From positions 17,648,394 to 17,712,393 of the forward strand of contig OX465110.1 of the NCBI GenBank assembly GCA_949987565.1: DNA of 64,000 nucleotides. Reading direction: 5' to 3'. The translations under genes were made by a program, and so were the position numbers. A model generated the notes under the pieces. That model did not search any database, was not told where the DNA came from, and saw only the letters and a program-made list of their open reading frames with translations. Positions 12,410 to 24,200 of the stretch are shown here, in pieces (the stretch's first letter is position 1; each line of letters starts with the position of its first letter). Source of the DNA: Luidia sarsii (lineage: Eukaryota; Echinodermata; Asteroidea; Paxillosida; Luidiidae).

Positions 12410-13110
12410 GCGGGTGATGGCGGGTGATGGCGGGTGATGGCGGGTGATGGCGGGTGATGGCGGGTGATGGCGGGTGATGGCGGGTGATGGCGGGTGATGG
12501 CGGGTGATGGCGGGTGATGGCGGGTGATGGCGGGTGATGGCGGGTGATGGCGGGTGATGGCGGGTGATGGCGGGTGATGGCGGGTGATGGCGGGTGATGG
12601 CGGGTGATGGCGGGTGATGGCGGGTGATGGCGGGTGATGGCGGGTGATGGCGGGTGATGGCGGGTGATGGCGGGTGATGGCGGGTGATGGCGGGTGATGG
12701 CGGGTGATGGCGAGTGATGGCGGGTGAGGGCGGGTGATGGCGGGTGATGGCGGATGATGGCGGGTGATGGCGGGTGATGGCGGGTGATGGCGGGTGATGG
12801 CGGGTGATGGCGGGTGATGGCGGGTGATGGCGGGTGATGGCGGGTGATGGCGGGTGATGGCGGGTGATGGCGGGTGATGGCGGGTGATGGCGGGTGATGG
12901 CGGGTGATGGCGGGTGATGGCGGGTGATGGCGGGTGATGGCGGGTGATGGCGGGTGATGGCGGGTGATGGCGGGTGATGGCGGGTGATGGCGGGTGATGG
13001 CGGGTGATGGCGGGTGATGGCGGGTGATGGCGGGTGATGGCGGATGATGGCGGGTGAGGGCGGGTGATGGCGGGTGATGGTGGGTGATGGTGGGTGATGG
13101 CTGTGATGGT
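12410..13110. repeat. Decamer minisatellite (CGGGTGATGG)n
   Basis: About 67 nearly identical copies of the 10-base unit CGGGTGATGG run head to tail, with scattered variants (CGAGTGATGG, CGGGTGAGGG, CGGATGATGG) and a decayed right end. Because 10 is not a multiple of 3, all three frames give the same 10-residue repeat (SPAITRHHPP on the minus strand), which makes a long open frame at 12273-13352 that is very probably not a gene. Confidence 0.97.
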
Positions 13111-14684
13111 GGTGACGTTGGTGACGTTAGTGACGGTGGTGTTGGTGATGTTAGTGATGTTGGCAATGGTGGTGATGTTGGCAATGGTGGTGATGACCTT
13201 GTTGGTAATGGTGGTGATGCTGGGTGAGGGGGAGATGAGTAGGCCGGCAGGCCAGGGGAGGAGAGGAAGTCAAGATATGCTAGGAGGAGATGGAGGGGAA
13301 CCAGGAGGGCAAAGCTGGTACCCACTTGCTCCATGTAAATAATGTCAATCACCCGATCAGCTACATTTACAAGTCCTTGAAGGTGCCCGAATGATCAGAC
13401 CCACAATTGCATACACACAGAGGGAGAAGAGGTTACCAGTTCATTGCCAAGGGGCAATTGTCTGAGACCCAGTGCAAACATTTCCCAATCCCCCCAACCA
13501 CCCATCCCTATGGGAGACAGTGTGGGACAGGGGACCATACTTCGCCATAACCACTCAGCCTTCGGGCAAATCATGCATACTGTACATGTACGGTACATGT
13601 AGTGACAGTGACCTAGCTGTGACAGACTGACTGTCTGTCAGATCTGAGTAACAGGCAGAAATCAGTCTCAACATACAGTGTATCTGACTCAGAATAGCTT
13701 TAGAAACAAATGTACTGAAAATCCACCATGCCTCTACATGTAAAAACCAAATCCCAAACAGTGACATCTACTCTACATATTGAGAAACCTCAATGAAGGG
13801 AAGGTACCAGGTACAACCAGTTGTAAAGTGCCAATTTCCGGCCATTCCAAATTTGAGAAATTGCTTACATGCACTCAATCCAGAAATTTGTAATGGACTA
13901 ATGGTATCAATCTGTGAAATGTTAGCACTCAAAAAAACCTGCCGTTTTTCGAGAAAAGAGGATGTGCGTTGAATTTCCGTGGAGCGAAGGCTAGGACAAA
14001 GAGTTCCTATTGCAAACACCGCCCTCTATGTTTGAAAAAAAAATTGCATTTAATTTTGTTTCCACGTTTTTTCACATGACATGGTTGACGGATTGAGCCG
14101 AAACTTAGGCAGTCTTTGTGTTATTTTGTGTAGATACATTACGTTGAGTTTCACAAAGAACGGAAGTGATTCTTAGACCTTCACAAATGGAGTACCCTGC
14201 CAGCCTTTATAGCAAATTGAAAATACATGACTACAAGCACTACCTAACGTACGATATGTACATTATGTCAGTGTGACTGCCCTTCTTTTTCTGAGTGATG
14301 TACACTGAGTCATGCAGTTGCTTCAAACCCAATAAGAAATGATACTTCAAATGGAAGATGAAGCTGTGAAGGACGATCTGAAAAATATCCGACAGAATAG
14401 ATTCAGAAGTCGTTTCTTTAATGCGACCTCAATTTCATGCCTTCCTTCCCCCATCCTCCCTGCACATTTGGCCCACTTGTACATGTACACACAGTGCACT
14501 CTTATTGATTTGTTCCATCCACACTTACAGTGTATTTACAGTATTGTTCCCAATTCTTTTAGTGTGCACATTAGGCCAAAAATAAAACAAAAAAATCTTT
14601 GGTAAAGTGTGTTTCAAAGCACGTTGGCGCGACCCCATTTTGACAGTGTGACCAGTGATTTAAATCGACATGTTTTAAATCAAT

Positions 14685-14785
14685 GTACATGTATACATGT
14701 TGGCTTATGTACAAGTGTGTACATACAGTATGTGTATTTTAACACATACATGTACATGTGTACATGTAGTCATGTACCGGTACAT
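14685..14785. repeat. GTACAT array patch
   Basis: TGTACATGTATACATG and ACATACATGTACATGTGTAC runs occur here, including GTACCGGTAC. This is one of the last dense patches of the motif. The family becomes rare after about 15 kb. Confidence 0.75.
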
Positions 14786-15288
14786 GACTTGGCATAAAAA
14801 AAGTCCACCCCCCCAAAAAAAAAAATCCTACCTACATTGTACCTACATGTACCTACTGAGTACTGTACCTACCCTTTTTTTAGATGTCATGTAAATAAAA
14901 GGAATGAAAAAAAAAAATGTTGGCCTTATTAGAAATAAAACCATGTGGAGGTCATGGGCGCTGAAACGTGACTAAAAATAAAAATTAAAATGGCTATGAA
15001 TGGAATTTTTGAGAATGAAGGATCACTCGGTTCTTCAAACAAATAGACTAGGTTGCATTTCTTGTCCAAAAGCCAGCACCTATGAGATATTACTGTGGCA
15101 CCACTTGTTATGCAACGTTATGCAAACTGCAAAGCGATCTGAGAATAAATCAATCATTCACAGCCAATCAAGTGACTAATTGCATCCATGAAGCACACTG
15201 GAAGTGGGTTCCTGTCTTCCTGACAACTGAATTCGGATTTCATGGGGCGGAAACTTGTCAAGAAATGGATATATTCCCACCGACAATA

Positions 15289-15415
15289 CAGTGAAACGTC
15301 GCTATAACGAATCCCGATGTATACTAAACATTCGGCTATAACGAACATGCTCTTTGGCTCCCAATTTTTTTGTACAAAATATGTGGCCCGCGATGATCGT
15401 TATAAATAATATAAT
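15289..15415 (+). mobile_element. Truncated pogo/Tigger-like MITE
   Basis: TACAGTGAAACGTCGCTATAACGAA, a pogo/Tigger-type terminus next to a TA, is followed by ATTCGGCTATAACGAACATG and a segment that matches the inverse of the element at 30469-30638. The far terminus was not recognised. Confidence 0.6.
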
Positions 15416-16672
15416 GTAATATGTATTGATATTGATCAGGTAAATTGACAGCCTCACTGTCTGGTCATTGTTTACACTTATGCAGTAGGTTCATGAGTAA
15501 ATATTTACTCGTATTGTCAACATTTTATTCTAATTTATTTCATCAGTATACAGTTGTACAATTTCCTATTTTTCCAACAATTGACAAAAAAACACCGTTG
15601 CTCAAAAAAACTCAAACAAATATAAGCGTAGACATGTAAACCATTCATGTAATCTTAATACAAGTACATTATATCATAAAAAAAGGCAAGTTAGAAGCCT
15701 ATTATTTTGTCCTTATATGGTATCAGGATCACATGGGACATCAGCCACATGTACACAATGATATGTAAGACACAAACAAGACTTAGTTCCATTGCCACAT
15801 TAAAAATGTGGCAATCTCATCGTGTGATGATACCAAGTAAAAGTGATACCTTACATCCACGGCAAAATCGACAAAACCTTCATCAATAATCTAAAAAGTA
15901 ACCCCACGTGTGATGTACGAAATTAATTTCGCACAAGTAAAAAGTAAAATGAATTTATTATACTACCCCACTTCGAAATTAAATTTAAAATGGTTTCATT
16001 TTTTATTGTCTCTCATTTCTTGGAACCCCCTCCCGAATGAAAATGTAACCGCTTCGGTATGCGACGAATTCAATGACTCACGAAAGGTGATCAAATAAAA
16101 TAATGTCACATTGTCGGGTTTTCTTCCAGCACACAATGGCCCAAAAATCATCGACTACTTCGAATGTACCCCTCTCGTTCAAATGGATGCCTCCACGGGA
16201 ACACTGTGCAATGGGATGGGATGGGCCCCTCACGTCAAAAAAAAAAATGAAAGAAGGTGAAAAACCTCCCCGTTTTCGCCACCAAAAACACGAGTTCTCG
16301 GTCCTTGGTTTAAGGGGCTGGTTTAACGAGGAGAGGGTCTGGCCGTTGGCGTTCGGATCGGCCGGGGGGTACCGGTGGGGGAACAAAACTCACCCATGGT
16401 TGGCGGATGATCGGTCCTGGTGATTTCCACGGAAAATTTGCGGTCTTGACGTGCGTGCATTGGGCGCTTGCTTCTCTACCGTGTGTACTGTGTATGTGTG
16501 GTTGGTGCATGGATCGTGGGACGTACGTTCATACAGTGCATTGCATGCAGGGCTGGGCAGCCTTCGATTTTTTTTTCTCGTCGTGCGATTGGGAACCAGT
16601 TTTCAACTGGATGACGTTTAACGACGCGAGAGGGCGCGCTTCCCCTTTTTTACGGTCCCGACCACAGACAAT

Positions 16673-16927
16673 GTGACCCGGCACAGCATTATGAGAAAAA
16701 ATAACCCCACTTTATATATTTTTGAGGTTTTCTAATGATGTGAAAAATGTATACCATTAGTTTTCAAATGATATCAAAATATAATTTCATCTAATACTTA
16801 AAATTTCCGAAAATAAAAACAAATAAAATTGATTTGTGATCGAAATGTGGAGATACTTTAACTTCAGGCGTTGTTTACTCAAAAAGTGTTTTGGTGGGAT
16901 ATTCCTCATGTCGCTGTGCCGGGTCAC
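16673..16927. mobile_element. MITE with GTGACCCGGCACAGC inverted ends, short copy
   Basis: The element starts GTGACCCGGCACAGCATTAT and ends in the inverse GCTGTGCCGGGTCAC. Its right-hand 80 bases (ACTTCAGGCGTTGTTTACTC, TTTTGGTGGGATATTCCTCA) match, inverted, the left end of the longer copy at 48393-48863. No coding capacity. Confidence 0.8.
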
Positions 16928-17456
16928 AAATAATTATGTCTGTGGTTCCGACGTACAGGTGCTGCAGAACACGGACATAAAATCGAGCTCCCATAGAACA
17001 CCGCACAAAAAACACTCACTTTCGAAGCCAATTATCCCACACCCAAAAGTTTCTCAGTTCTTGTTGCTATACTGAAAAGTTAAGTTTGGACCTTCATCTC
17101 TCAGATTCTTTTCAATTTTAGTGCCCTTAGCCGATTAGATTTTTGGCTAATTATCCCCAGATAAAAAAAACACCGGTCCAGTCAAGGTTTTCTTTGCCAA
17201 TTATTTTGTCAACTAATTGTTTCCAAGTTGCCATCCAGTTTTTCCTTTCTTTGTTCTTCCTTGGTCTGTTTGTTAGTTAGTTTGTTTGTTTGTTTGTTTA
17301 TTTGAAAAAAATGAATAACGGCAGAAAAGCTTGGCCTAGATATAAAACTGCTATGCGCATTATTTTACAAGGCAAACAAAAACAATAGCTAAACACGCGC
17401 TGTAGCATGTATATCTGTGCATTGCCAAGTTTATTTATAGAGCTTCATGGTGCAAG

Positions 17457-17806
17457 CCATTGATCTCCATAATAAAGACTGGATAGGACACTGCGTCAAA
17501 TGCGCGTCCGCGTGTGCGTTTTGTCAAGAGGGTAAGAAACGAACGTGTCGTTTTGCTGCGCGCACACATTTGAATGGACATCTCAAAGAAGTGGACGCAT
17601 TTTTTCCCCTTCAAATAGTCATCTTTTGAAAAAACATAAACATACACGAATAAAATAGGAAAATTCGAAAATAACAAAGGTCAAAGCGTGTGCAGCAGTG
17701 AATTGGCCGGAGAGGGACGGAAAAGTGAGCCGTAAAAAAGGAATAACTTTTCACAAGTAAGTTGTTGGTTAACCCAGATGGACTCATTTATTATGGAGAT
17801 CAATGG
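17457..17806. mobile_element. 350-bp MITE with perfect 20-bp TIRs and 6-bp target duplication
   Basis: The left end CCATTGATCTCCATAATAAA is the exact reverse complement of the right end, and TGCAAG flanks the element on both sides (17451-17456 and 17807-17812). Imperfect similarity continues inward (GACTGGATAGG versus TGAGTCCATCTGG). No transposase is encoded. It sits about 340 bases upstream of the TSP1 gene start codon. Confidence 0.8.
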
Positions 17807-17829
17807 TGCAAGCACACGATGTCATCTGT

Positions 17830-18148
17830 TGTAGAAGACGAAGCGTCGACTGCGCCAGCGGCGCGTCCAACACTTCAGAGACGCCGCGTCGAGCCTAAAC
17901 ACGCGCGCGCCCCACGCGCGTTGCCTCTGCGCGCGGTCACTCATGTACGAGACCGATGATGGTTTTGAATAGGCCAATACTGTAATTATTAAAATTTATA
18001 AGCCCCTAAAACACCAACACTGAATCCATCGATCGCATTCAACTGCGCACGTGCCTTTAATAATTTAAAATTATTCTGAAGCCGTTGTAGCGTCGCCTGG
18101 CCGATGTTCTCCTCACATCCAGCTAGCTAGCCACCCCTGACGAAGGCG
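17830..18148 (+). promoter_or_regulatory. CpG-dense upstream region and 5' UTR of the TSP1-repeat gene
   Basis: Bases 17840-17960 are unusually CpG-dense (GCGCCAGCGGCGCGTCC, ACGCGCGCGCCCCACGCGCG). The following 190 bases lead to the start codon, with an AT-rich segment (AATAATTTAAAATTATT) near 18060. It is the likely promoter area; no precise start site can be named. Confidence 0.4.
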
Positions 18149-18218
18149 ATGGAAGTTGGTGGTTCGCTGTTGCTCGCTTGCATATGTTTGATTCTTCTGC
18201 CGAAAGAGTCACGTCAAG
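18149..18218 (+). CDS. Exon 1: signal peptide
   Basis: ATG (G at -3 and +4) opens [19 protein letters not shown], a short N region and hydrophobic core typical of a signal peptide. Donor CAAG|GTAGGC leaves phase 1. Confidence 0.75.
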
Positions 18219-21200
18219 GTAGGCCGGTGCAACCTTACGGAGAAGATTCGTGATTTCCTCTCAACCACACAAAATATGAATCCGGTATTTTTCTGATCGA
18301 CGCGTGTAATTATAAGCTTGTTTTTAAGGTAGCCCTGTGATTCGGGGCGTATTAATCCAATCGAACACAATTCTTAACTTTCTTCTGCCTCTACCCTTAC
18401 TCCTTCTCCTCCTCTTCCCCTTCACCTTCCTCTCCTACCTCTTCTACTCCTCCTCCTTTTCCCGCCTAGTCCTTCCATTTCCTCTTCTCCACCTTTTTCG
18501 TTTGCTCCTATTTCTTCTCTTTCTCCTAATCTCTCCCTTCGTTTTCACGGTCCCCGGCTTTTCGTTTGTCGAACCTTCACCCCACCTTTCCCATTCACAT
18601 TCTTTTCTTCTTTTTTTATTCTTCGTCTTCCTCTCCCTCTTCATCCACCTCCTTTCCCTAATCCTCTTCCCTCCTCTTACTTATTTTCTTCTCCTTTCCC
18701 CATCTCATCCACCTCCTTCCCTCTTCCCTCCTCTTACTCCTCCTTATCTTCTCCTTCCCCCTCCTCCTCTTCCTCCACCTCCTCACCCTCCTCCTCTACC
18801 CCCTTTACTCCTCTTCTCCTTTCCCCATCTCCTCCTCCTCTTCCTCAACCTCATTCCCCTCCTCTTCCCTCCTCTTACTTCTACTCTTCTCCTTTCCCCC
18901 TCTCCTCCTCTTCCTCCACTTTCTTACCCTCCTCTTACTCCTTCTCTTCTCCTTTCCCCATCTCCTCCTCCTCTTCCTCCACCCCTTCTCCTCCTCCTCT
19001 TCCCTCCTCTTACTTATTCTATTCTCCTTTCCCCCTCTCCTCCTCCTCTTTCTCCACCTCCTTACCCTCCTCCTCTACCCTCCTCTTACTCCTTCTCTTC
19101 TCCTTTCCCCATTTCCTCCTCATCTTCCTCCACCTCCTCCTCTGCCCTCCTCTTACTCCCCCTCTCCTCCTTTCCCCCTCCTCTTCCTCCACCTCCTTCC
19201 CTTCCTCCTCTACCCTCCTCTTACTTCTTCTCTTCTCCTTTCCCCATCTCCTCTTCCTCCACCTCCACCTCCTTCCCCTCCTCCTCTTCCCACTTCTTAC
19301 TCCCCCTCTTCTCTTTCCCCCTCCTCTTTCTCCACATTCACCTCTTCCTCTTCCCTCCTCTTCTCATTGTTGCTCCTCTCCTCCTCCTCATCCTCCACCT
19401 CCTTCCTCTCATCTTCTTCCCTCCTCTTACTCTTCCTCTTCTCCTTTCCCCATCCTCCTCTTCCTCCACCTCCTTCCCCTCATCCTCTTTCCTCCCCTTT
19501 TCCTTTCCCCCTCTCCTCCTCCTCCTCCTCCCCTCCCTCTCTCAGCCACCGACCAATGTGCCGACGTCATGTATCGCGCAACCCACTCCACGTTTCTGGT
19601 GTCCGTGGACATCGCTCCGGAGGGTGATGAGCGGACAGTGACGCTGGGCTGCCGGTTCGGCTACCACCTGGAATACGACAACCCAAACGTGCCTGACTTC
19701 ACCTTGTCCCTCCAAGTACTCCATTGTGTCGACGGCGTATGGGACAAAACGCCCAGTGCCTGCGGTGTCCGTAAGCCATTGATTTCATCCCCACCTCACC
19801 CACCACACACACAGAAAAAATAATGTCTTAAAGGCCCAATACAACATTATAAAGATCGCAAAGCATCGATGTCCACAGATTTCCTTCTAATTTACACAGT
19901 TTGTAGATGGTCATTGTAGAATCCTCATGTTGAAATTTTACGGTCTGGGACGCTGTACTTTCCGAGAAATCTTCACTCAAACATCGACAAATTCGACTCG
20001 CTATCATTCGCGAGTCATGAAATATTTCTTCTTAGATAGGACACTACGCCTTTCATCAGATTAATTCGTCCCATGATTCTGTCCTCAAATGAAAGTGTGG
20101 TGTTTTTTCTTCTTCAAATACTGGCATTTATTGGCAGCGTGCGGAGATGTCAATTGATTTTGTCGATATCTTCGCTACATTGACCAGCTTCCCTGGAATG
20201 TCCATTTAAGTACATGCATCCATTGACAGTACTGCCTTTCCACTTCAGGTTACAATACTCTACTGGAGGTGCTGGATCACATGGATTTCCGCAATATAAC
20301 GGTGTGGGAAGGCCAACAGCTGATAATTGACTTCTTCGTAGTAAGTGGGGGACACAGAAACAGCTGTGACGACCTAGGAGCCGGGTGAATTCAACCGGCC
20401 CTTGCTCCTCACTCACAGGTTTATTTCGGTTTCGGGGAAGTCCAGTAAAAGCAACCAAAACCACCCATGGCCTTGTCCCATCCCAGCCCAGCCAAGCCCA
20501 TACCATTCGAGGCCCTCAGATCGAATCCCCATCCCACCCTAACCCAGCGAAGCTCATCAGAGCCCACAGAAAAGCTCAAACTAAACTTATACCATGCAAC
20601 ACAACCTAGCACAGTCGACCCCATCTCATCCCAACCCATCCCATCTCATAATTTCCCATCCCACCAAACATTATCCCCTCACATCTCACCTCACCTAATC
20701 TTACAGCGTCCAATCCAATTCCATCACAGCCCAGCATATCCCATCCCATCCTATGCCATCCCAACCCTTCACATCTCACCATAGCCTATAGCCAGACAAT
20801 TCCATTCCACGCTAGCCCAGCCCAGCCTATCCCATTCCATCATTGCCTAGCCCAGCCCAGTCAATCCACCAGCCCAGCCCAGCCCAGCAAACACTAGCTC
20901 AGCCAATTCCACCCCATTCCATCCCACCCCTAGGCTAGCCAAGTCCAGCCAATCCCATCCCTTCCCATTCCACCCTAGCCCACCTCAGCCAATCCCATCC
21001 CATCCCATCCTAGCCTTGCCTTGCGACAGGATCACTTTCAATCTCAGTGTCAATCTTTCACAACCCTCATCGCTGGCAGAAAAGCACCAGCTGGATTGCA
21101 GACGGTCCCTACGTCTTCAAGGGCAACGGTGAGGAGGTACCAAACGCCACCATGTCTCGCATCATGCGGCAGGACAGAGGCATATACTCATCCTATGCCA

Positions 21201-24200
21201 GGTTAGTGTCCAAGATATTTGGTGCCCCTGACCATTGCCTTAGTGCCCCCTGGTCATAGCCTTGGTGCCCCTGGTCATTGCCTTATTACCCCCTGGTCAT
21301 TGCCTAGGTGCCCCCTGATCATAGCCTTGGTGCCCCCTGGTCATTGTTTTGGTGTCCCCTGGTCATTGCCTTGATGCCTCCTGGTCATTGCCTCAGTGCC
21401 ACCTGATCATTGCCTTGGTGCCCCCTGATCAATGCCTTGGTGCTCCCTGGTCATTGCCTTGGTGACCCCTGGTCATTGCTTTGGTGCCTCCTGGTCATTG
21501 CCTTGGTGCCCCTAGTCATTGCCTAGGTGCCCCCTGATCATAGCCTTGGTGCCCCCTGGTCATTGTTTTGGTGTCCCCTGGTCATTGCCTTGATGCCTCC
21601 TGGTCATTGCCTCAGTGCCACCTGATCATTGCCTTGGTGCCCCCTGGTCATTGCCTTGGTGACCCCTGGTCATAGCTTTGGTGCCCCCTGGTCATTGCCT
21701 TGGTGACCCCTGGTCATAGCTTTGGTGCCCCCTGGTCATAGCCTTGGTTCCACCTGGTCATTGCCTCAGTGCCCCCTGGTCATAGCCTTGGTTCCACCTG
21801 GTCATTGCCACAGTGGCCCCTGGTCATAGCCTTGGTTCCACCTGGTCATTGCCACAGTGGCCCCTGGTCATAGCCTTGGTTCCACCTGGTCATCGCCTCA
21901 GTGCCCCTGGTCATTGCCTCAGTGGCCCTGGAGCCTCAGAGCCACTCAACGCAATGACAACGCAATGCTTTGAATGCAAAGCTCAGCTCCAGGACTAAGT
22001 AATGGTTCTGATGACCACTTTGCAGATGGACGGCATATCTAACCAAAGAGGAAACGGGCTACTACTATTACCACGACAGCGAGTACGGTCACTACGACAA
22101 AGTGCGGAAGGTAGTGACAACATCACCCAGATACGAGCACTTCTACATCAAGGTTTACGGTAAACAGACAACGAGGGCCTCTGGATCAGGCTCGGGCTCA
22201 GGAGTCATACCCTGTCACACAAAATCCTGAAAAAAAAAATAGGGGGTAAATTGTTGCTGAATTCTTATTTTTTTTGTTCCCCCTAACAACTAACCCTGAC
22301 AGTGCGCAGCCAATTCCAATAGAGGTGTGCATTACTGCGAATTCTGACCGAGTGTCGCTCATGTGTTTTGTCGCAGCGCCACAGCATTCCACCCAACATT
22401 ATCCCTTCTCGTCTCCCCTCACTTAATCTCACCACGTCCAATCCTTTTCCATCCTAGCCCAGCATATCCCATCCCAACCTATCCCATCCCAAGCTATCCC
22501 ATCCCATCTCAACCTATCCCATCCCAACCTATCCCATCCCAACCTATCCCATCCCAACCTATCCCATCCCAACCTATCCCATCCCAACCTATCCCATCCC
22601 AGCCTATCCCATCCCAACCTGTCCCATCCCAACCTATCCCATCCCAACCTATCCCATCCCAACCTATCCCATCCCAACGTATCCCATCCCAACCTATTCC
22701 ATCCCAGCCTATCCCATCCCAACCCTGACTGAGTGTCGTTCGTGTGTTTCCGTCGCAGCACCGCAGCACGGCGACTGGGGCGAGTGGGGCGAGTGGACCG
22801 AGTGTACGGCGACCTGCGGCGACAGCAGCCGCAGCCACCAGCGCCTCTGTGACAGCCCGCCGCCCATGTACGGCGGCCGCAACTGCAGCGGTGCCGGCGA
22901 GGAGGCGGCGGCTTGCGCGGTGGACCCGTGCCCCGTGCACGGCAGCTGGTCCGACTGGGGCCCGTGGTCGGGCTGCTCCGTCACCTGCGGCGAGGGGAGT
23001 CGAACCCGAGACCGGCTTTGCGACAGCCCGGCGCCGGCCTGGGGCGGGGACGTCTGCCCGGAGACGGGGGCAGAGACAGAGGGCTGCACCGAAATCCCAT
23101 GCCCAAGTGAGCAACACCATTTAAAAAAAAAAATCTTCCTTTTTTTCTTATTCATGCAAATCCATCCAAAACAAGGCTATAAAGCCACTCTAGGTTAAGG
23201 GCTAAGGAAGGAAGGAGATAGGGAGGAACTCAGGAAAGCTGGAGGTAGGAATGGACCTTTCCCATGAAATATGCAAATAAGAGCTGGCGCATGCGCTTTA
23301 CTTAATTGGTGGGCAAACGAGTGTGCATTTCGTGCAGGTTTTGAAATACGCGCGCAGGAGATGCTGAATAGCCAATGACCGCACGCCAAACTGTTAGTGA
23401 GAAGGAATGCGCGCACGCCCGTGGAAAACTATGATTGGTTGGCAGCCCGCTTGCCCACCAATTTAGTTAAGAGCATGCGCTAGGTCTAATTTGCATATTT
23501 CATGGGAAAGGTCCATTGACATTCCTCTTAAAACGGGCCAGGTCATAATGAGGTGGGAAACATGAACTACCGGCATGACCGATAGGAAGGGAATTCCAAA
23601 GAGAAGCAGAACGTGGCAAGTAGCTGTTCTGATATCCCATTGTTCTCCTTGTTCGAAGCATAATCCCGAGCCTAAGCCTTCATTGAGTAAACGGCCTAAG
23701 ACACAGACCGGTCACTCACACGCTTCTGGCCTTCGTCCTTTTCCAGTCGACGGGGTGTGGGCCGAGTGGTCAGCCTGGTCCGACTGCACCCTGACCTGCG
23801 GGGGAGGGACGATGAACCACGTACGGACGTGCAGCGCCCCGGCGCCCCAACATGGCGGCGCCGACTGCGACGGGACTGACGGCGAGGTCGCGGCCTGCAA
23901 CGAATACGGCTGCAGGAGTGAGTTCTCTGAGAATGGTCCACTTCTTCTTCGAGGATGCTGTACCGACTTTTGCCGTCTGCAGAGCTGCCAACCTGTCTGA
24001 AAGGAATCTCAAAATTTAGTGGGCCTGACGTTTCGATCCTAGCAGGACCTTTCTCAAAGCCAGAGTGACAAGGACAAAACAGATATATGTACACGAAGGA
24101 AGGGGGAAGAGAGTGAATAGGACACGGATGAGAAACATCAAGGACAAAGGACAAAGAGGAAAGCTGGTAGGGTGAGATCAAAGGGAAGGGCAAGGAGTAG

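Larger units (their letters stand above)
11641..17450. other. Intergenic spacer between divergent septin and TSP1 genes
   Basis: Apart from the decamer array at 12410-13090, a GTACAT patch at 14685-14785, a truncated pogo-like copy near 15289 and a MITE at 16673-16927, this is AT-rich sequence without supportable exons. Open frames here are short and lack protein-like composition. Confidence 0.6.

Noticed and set aside
12410..13090. Possible CRISPR-like array.
   Set aside because: The units are 10 bp with no spacers and the genome is eukaryotic.
12273..13352. A 359-residue minus-strand open frame rich in Ser, Pro, His and Arg, with a hydrophobic start.
   Set aside because: It is almost entirely the 10-bp minisatellite, which is open in all frames by composition. 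No splice partners or unique protein sequence were seen.
18337..19641. 434-residue plus-strand Leu/Pro/Ser open frame.
   Set aside because: It is a CT-rich intronic tract and crosses into exon 2 in the wrong frame.
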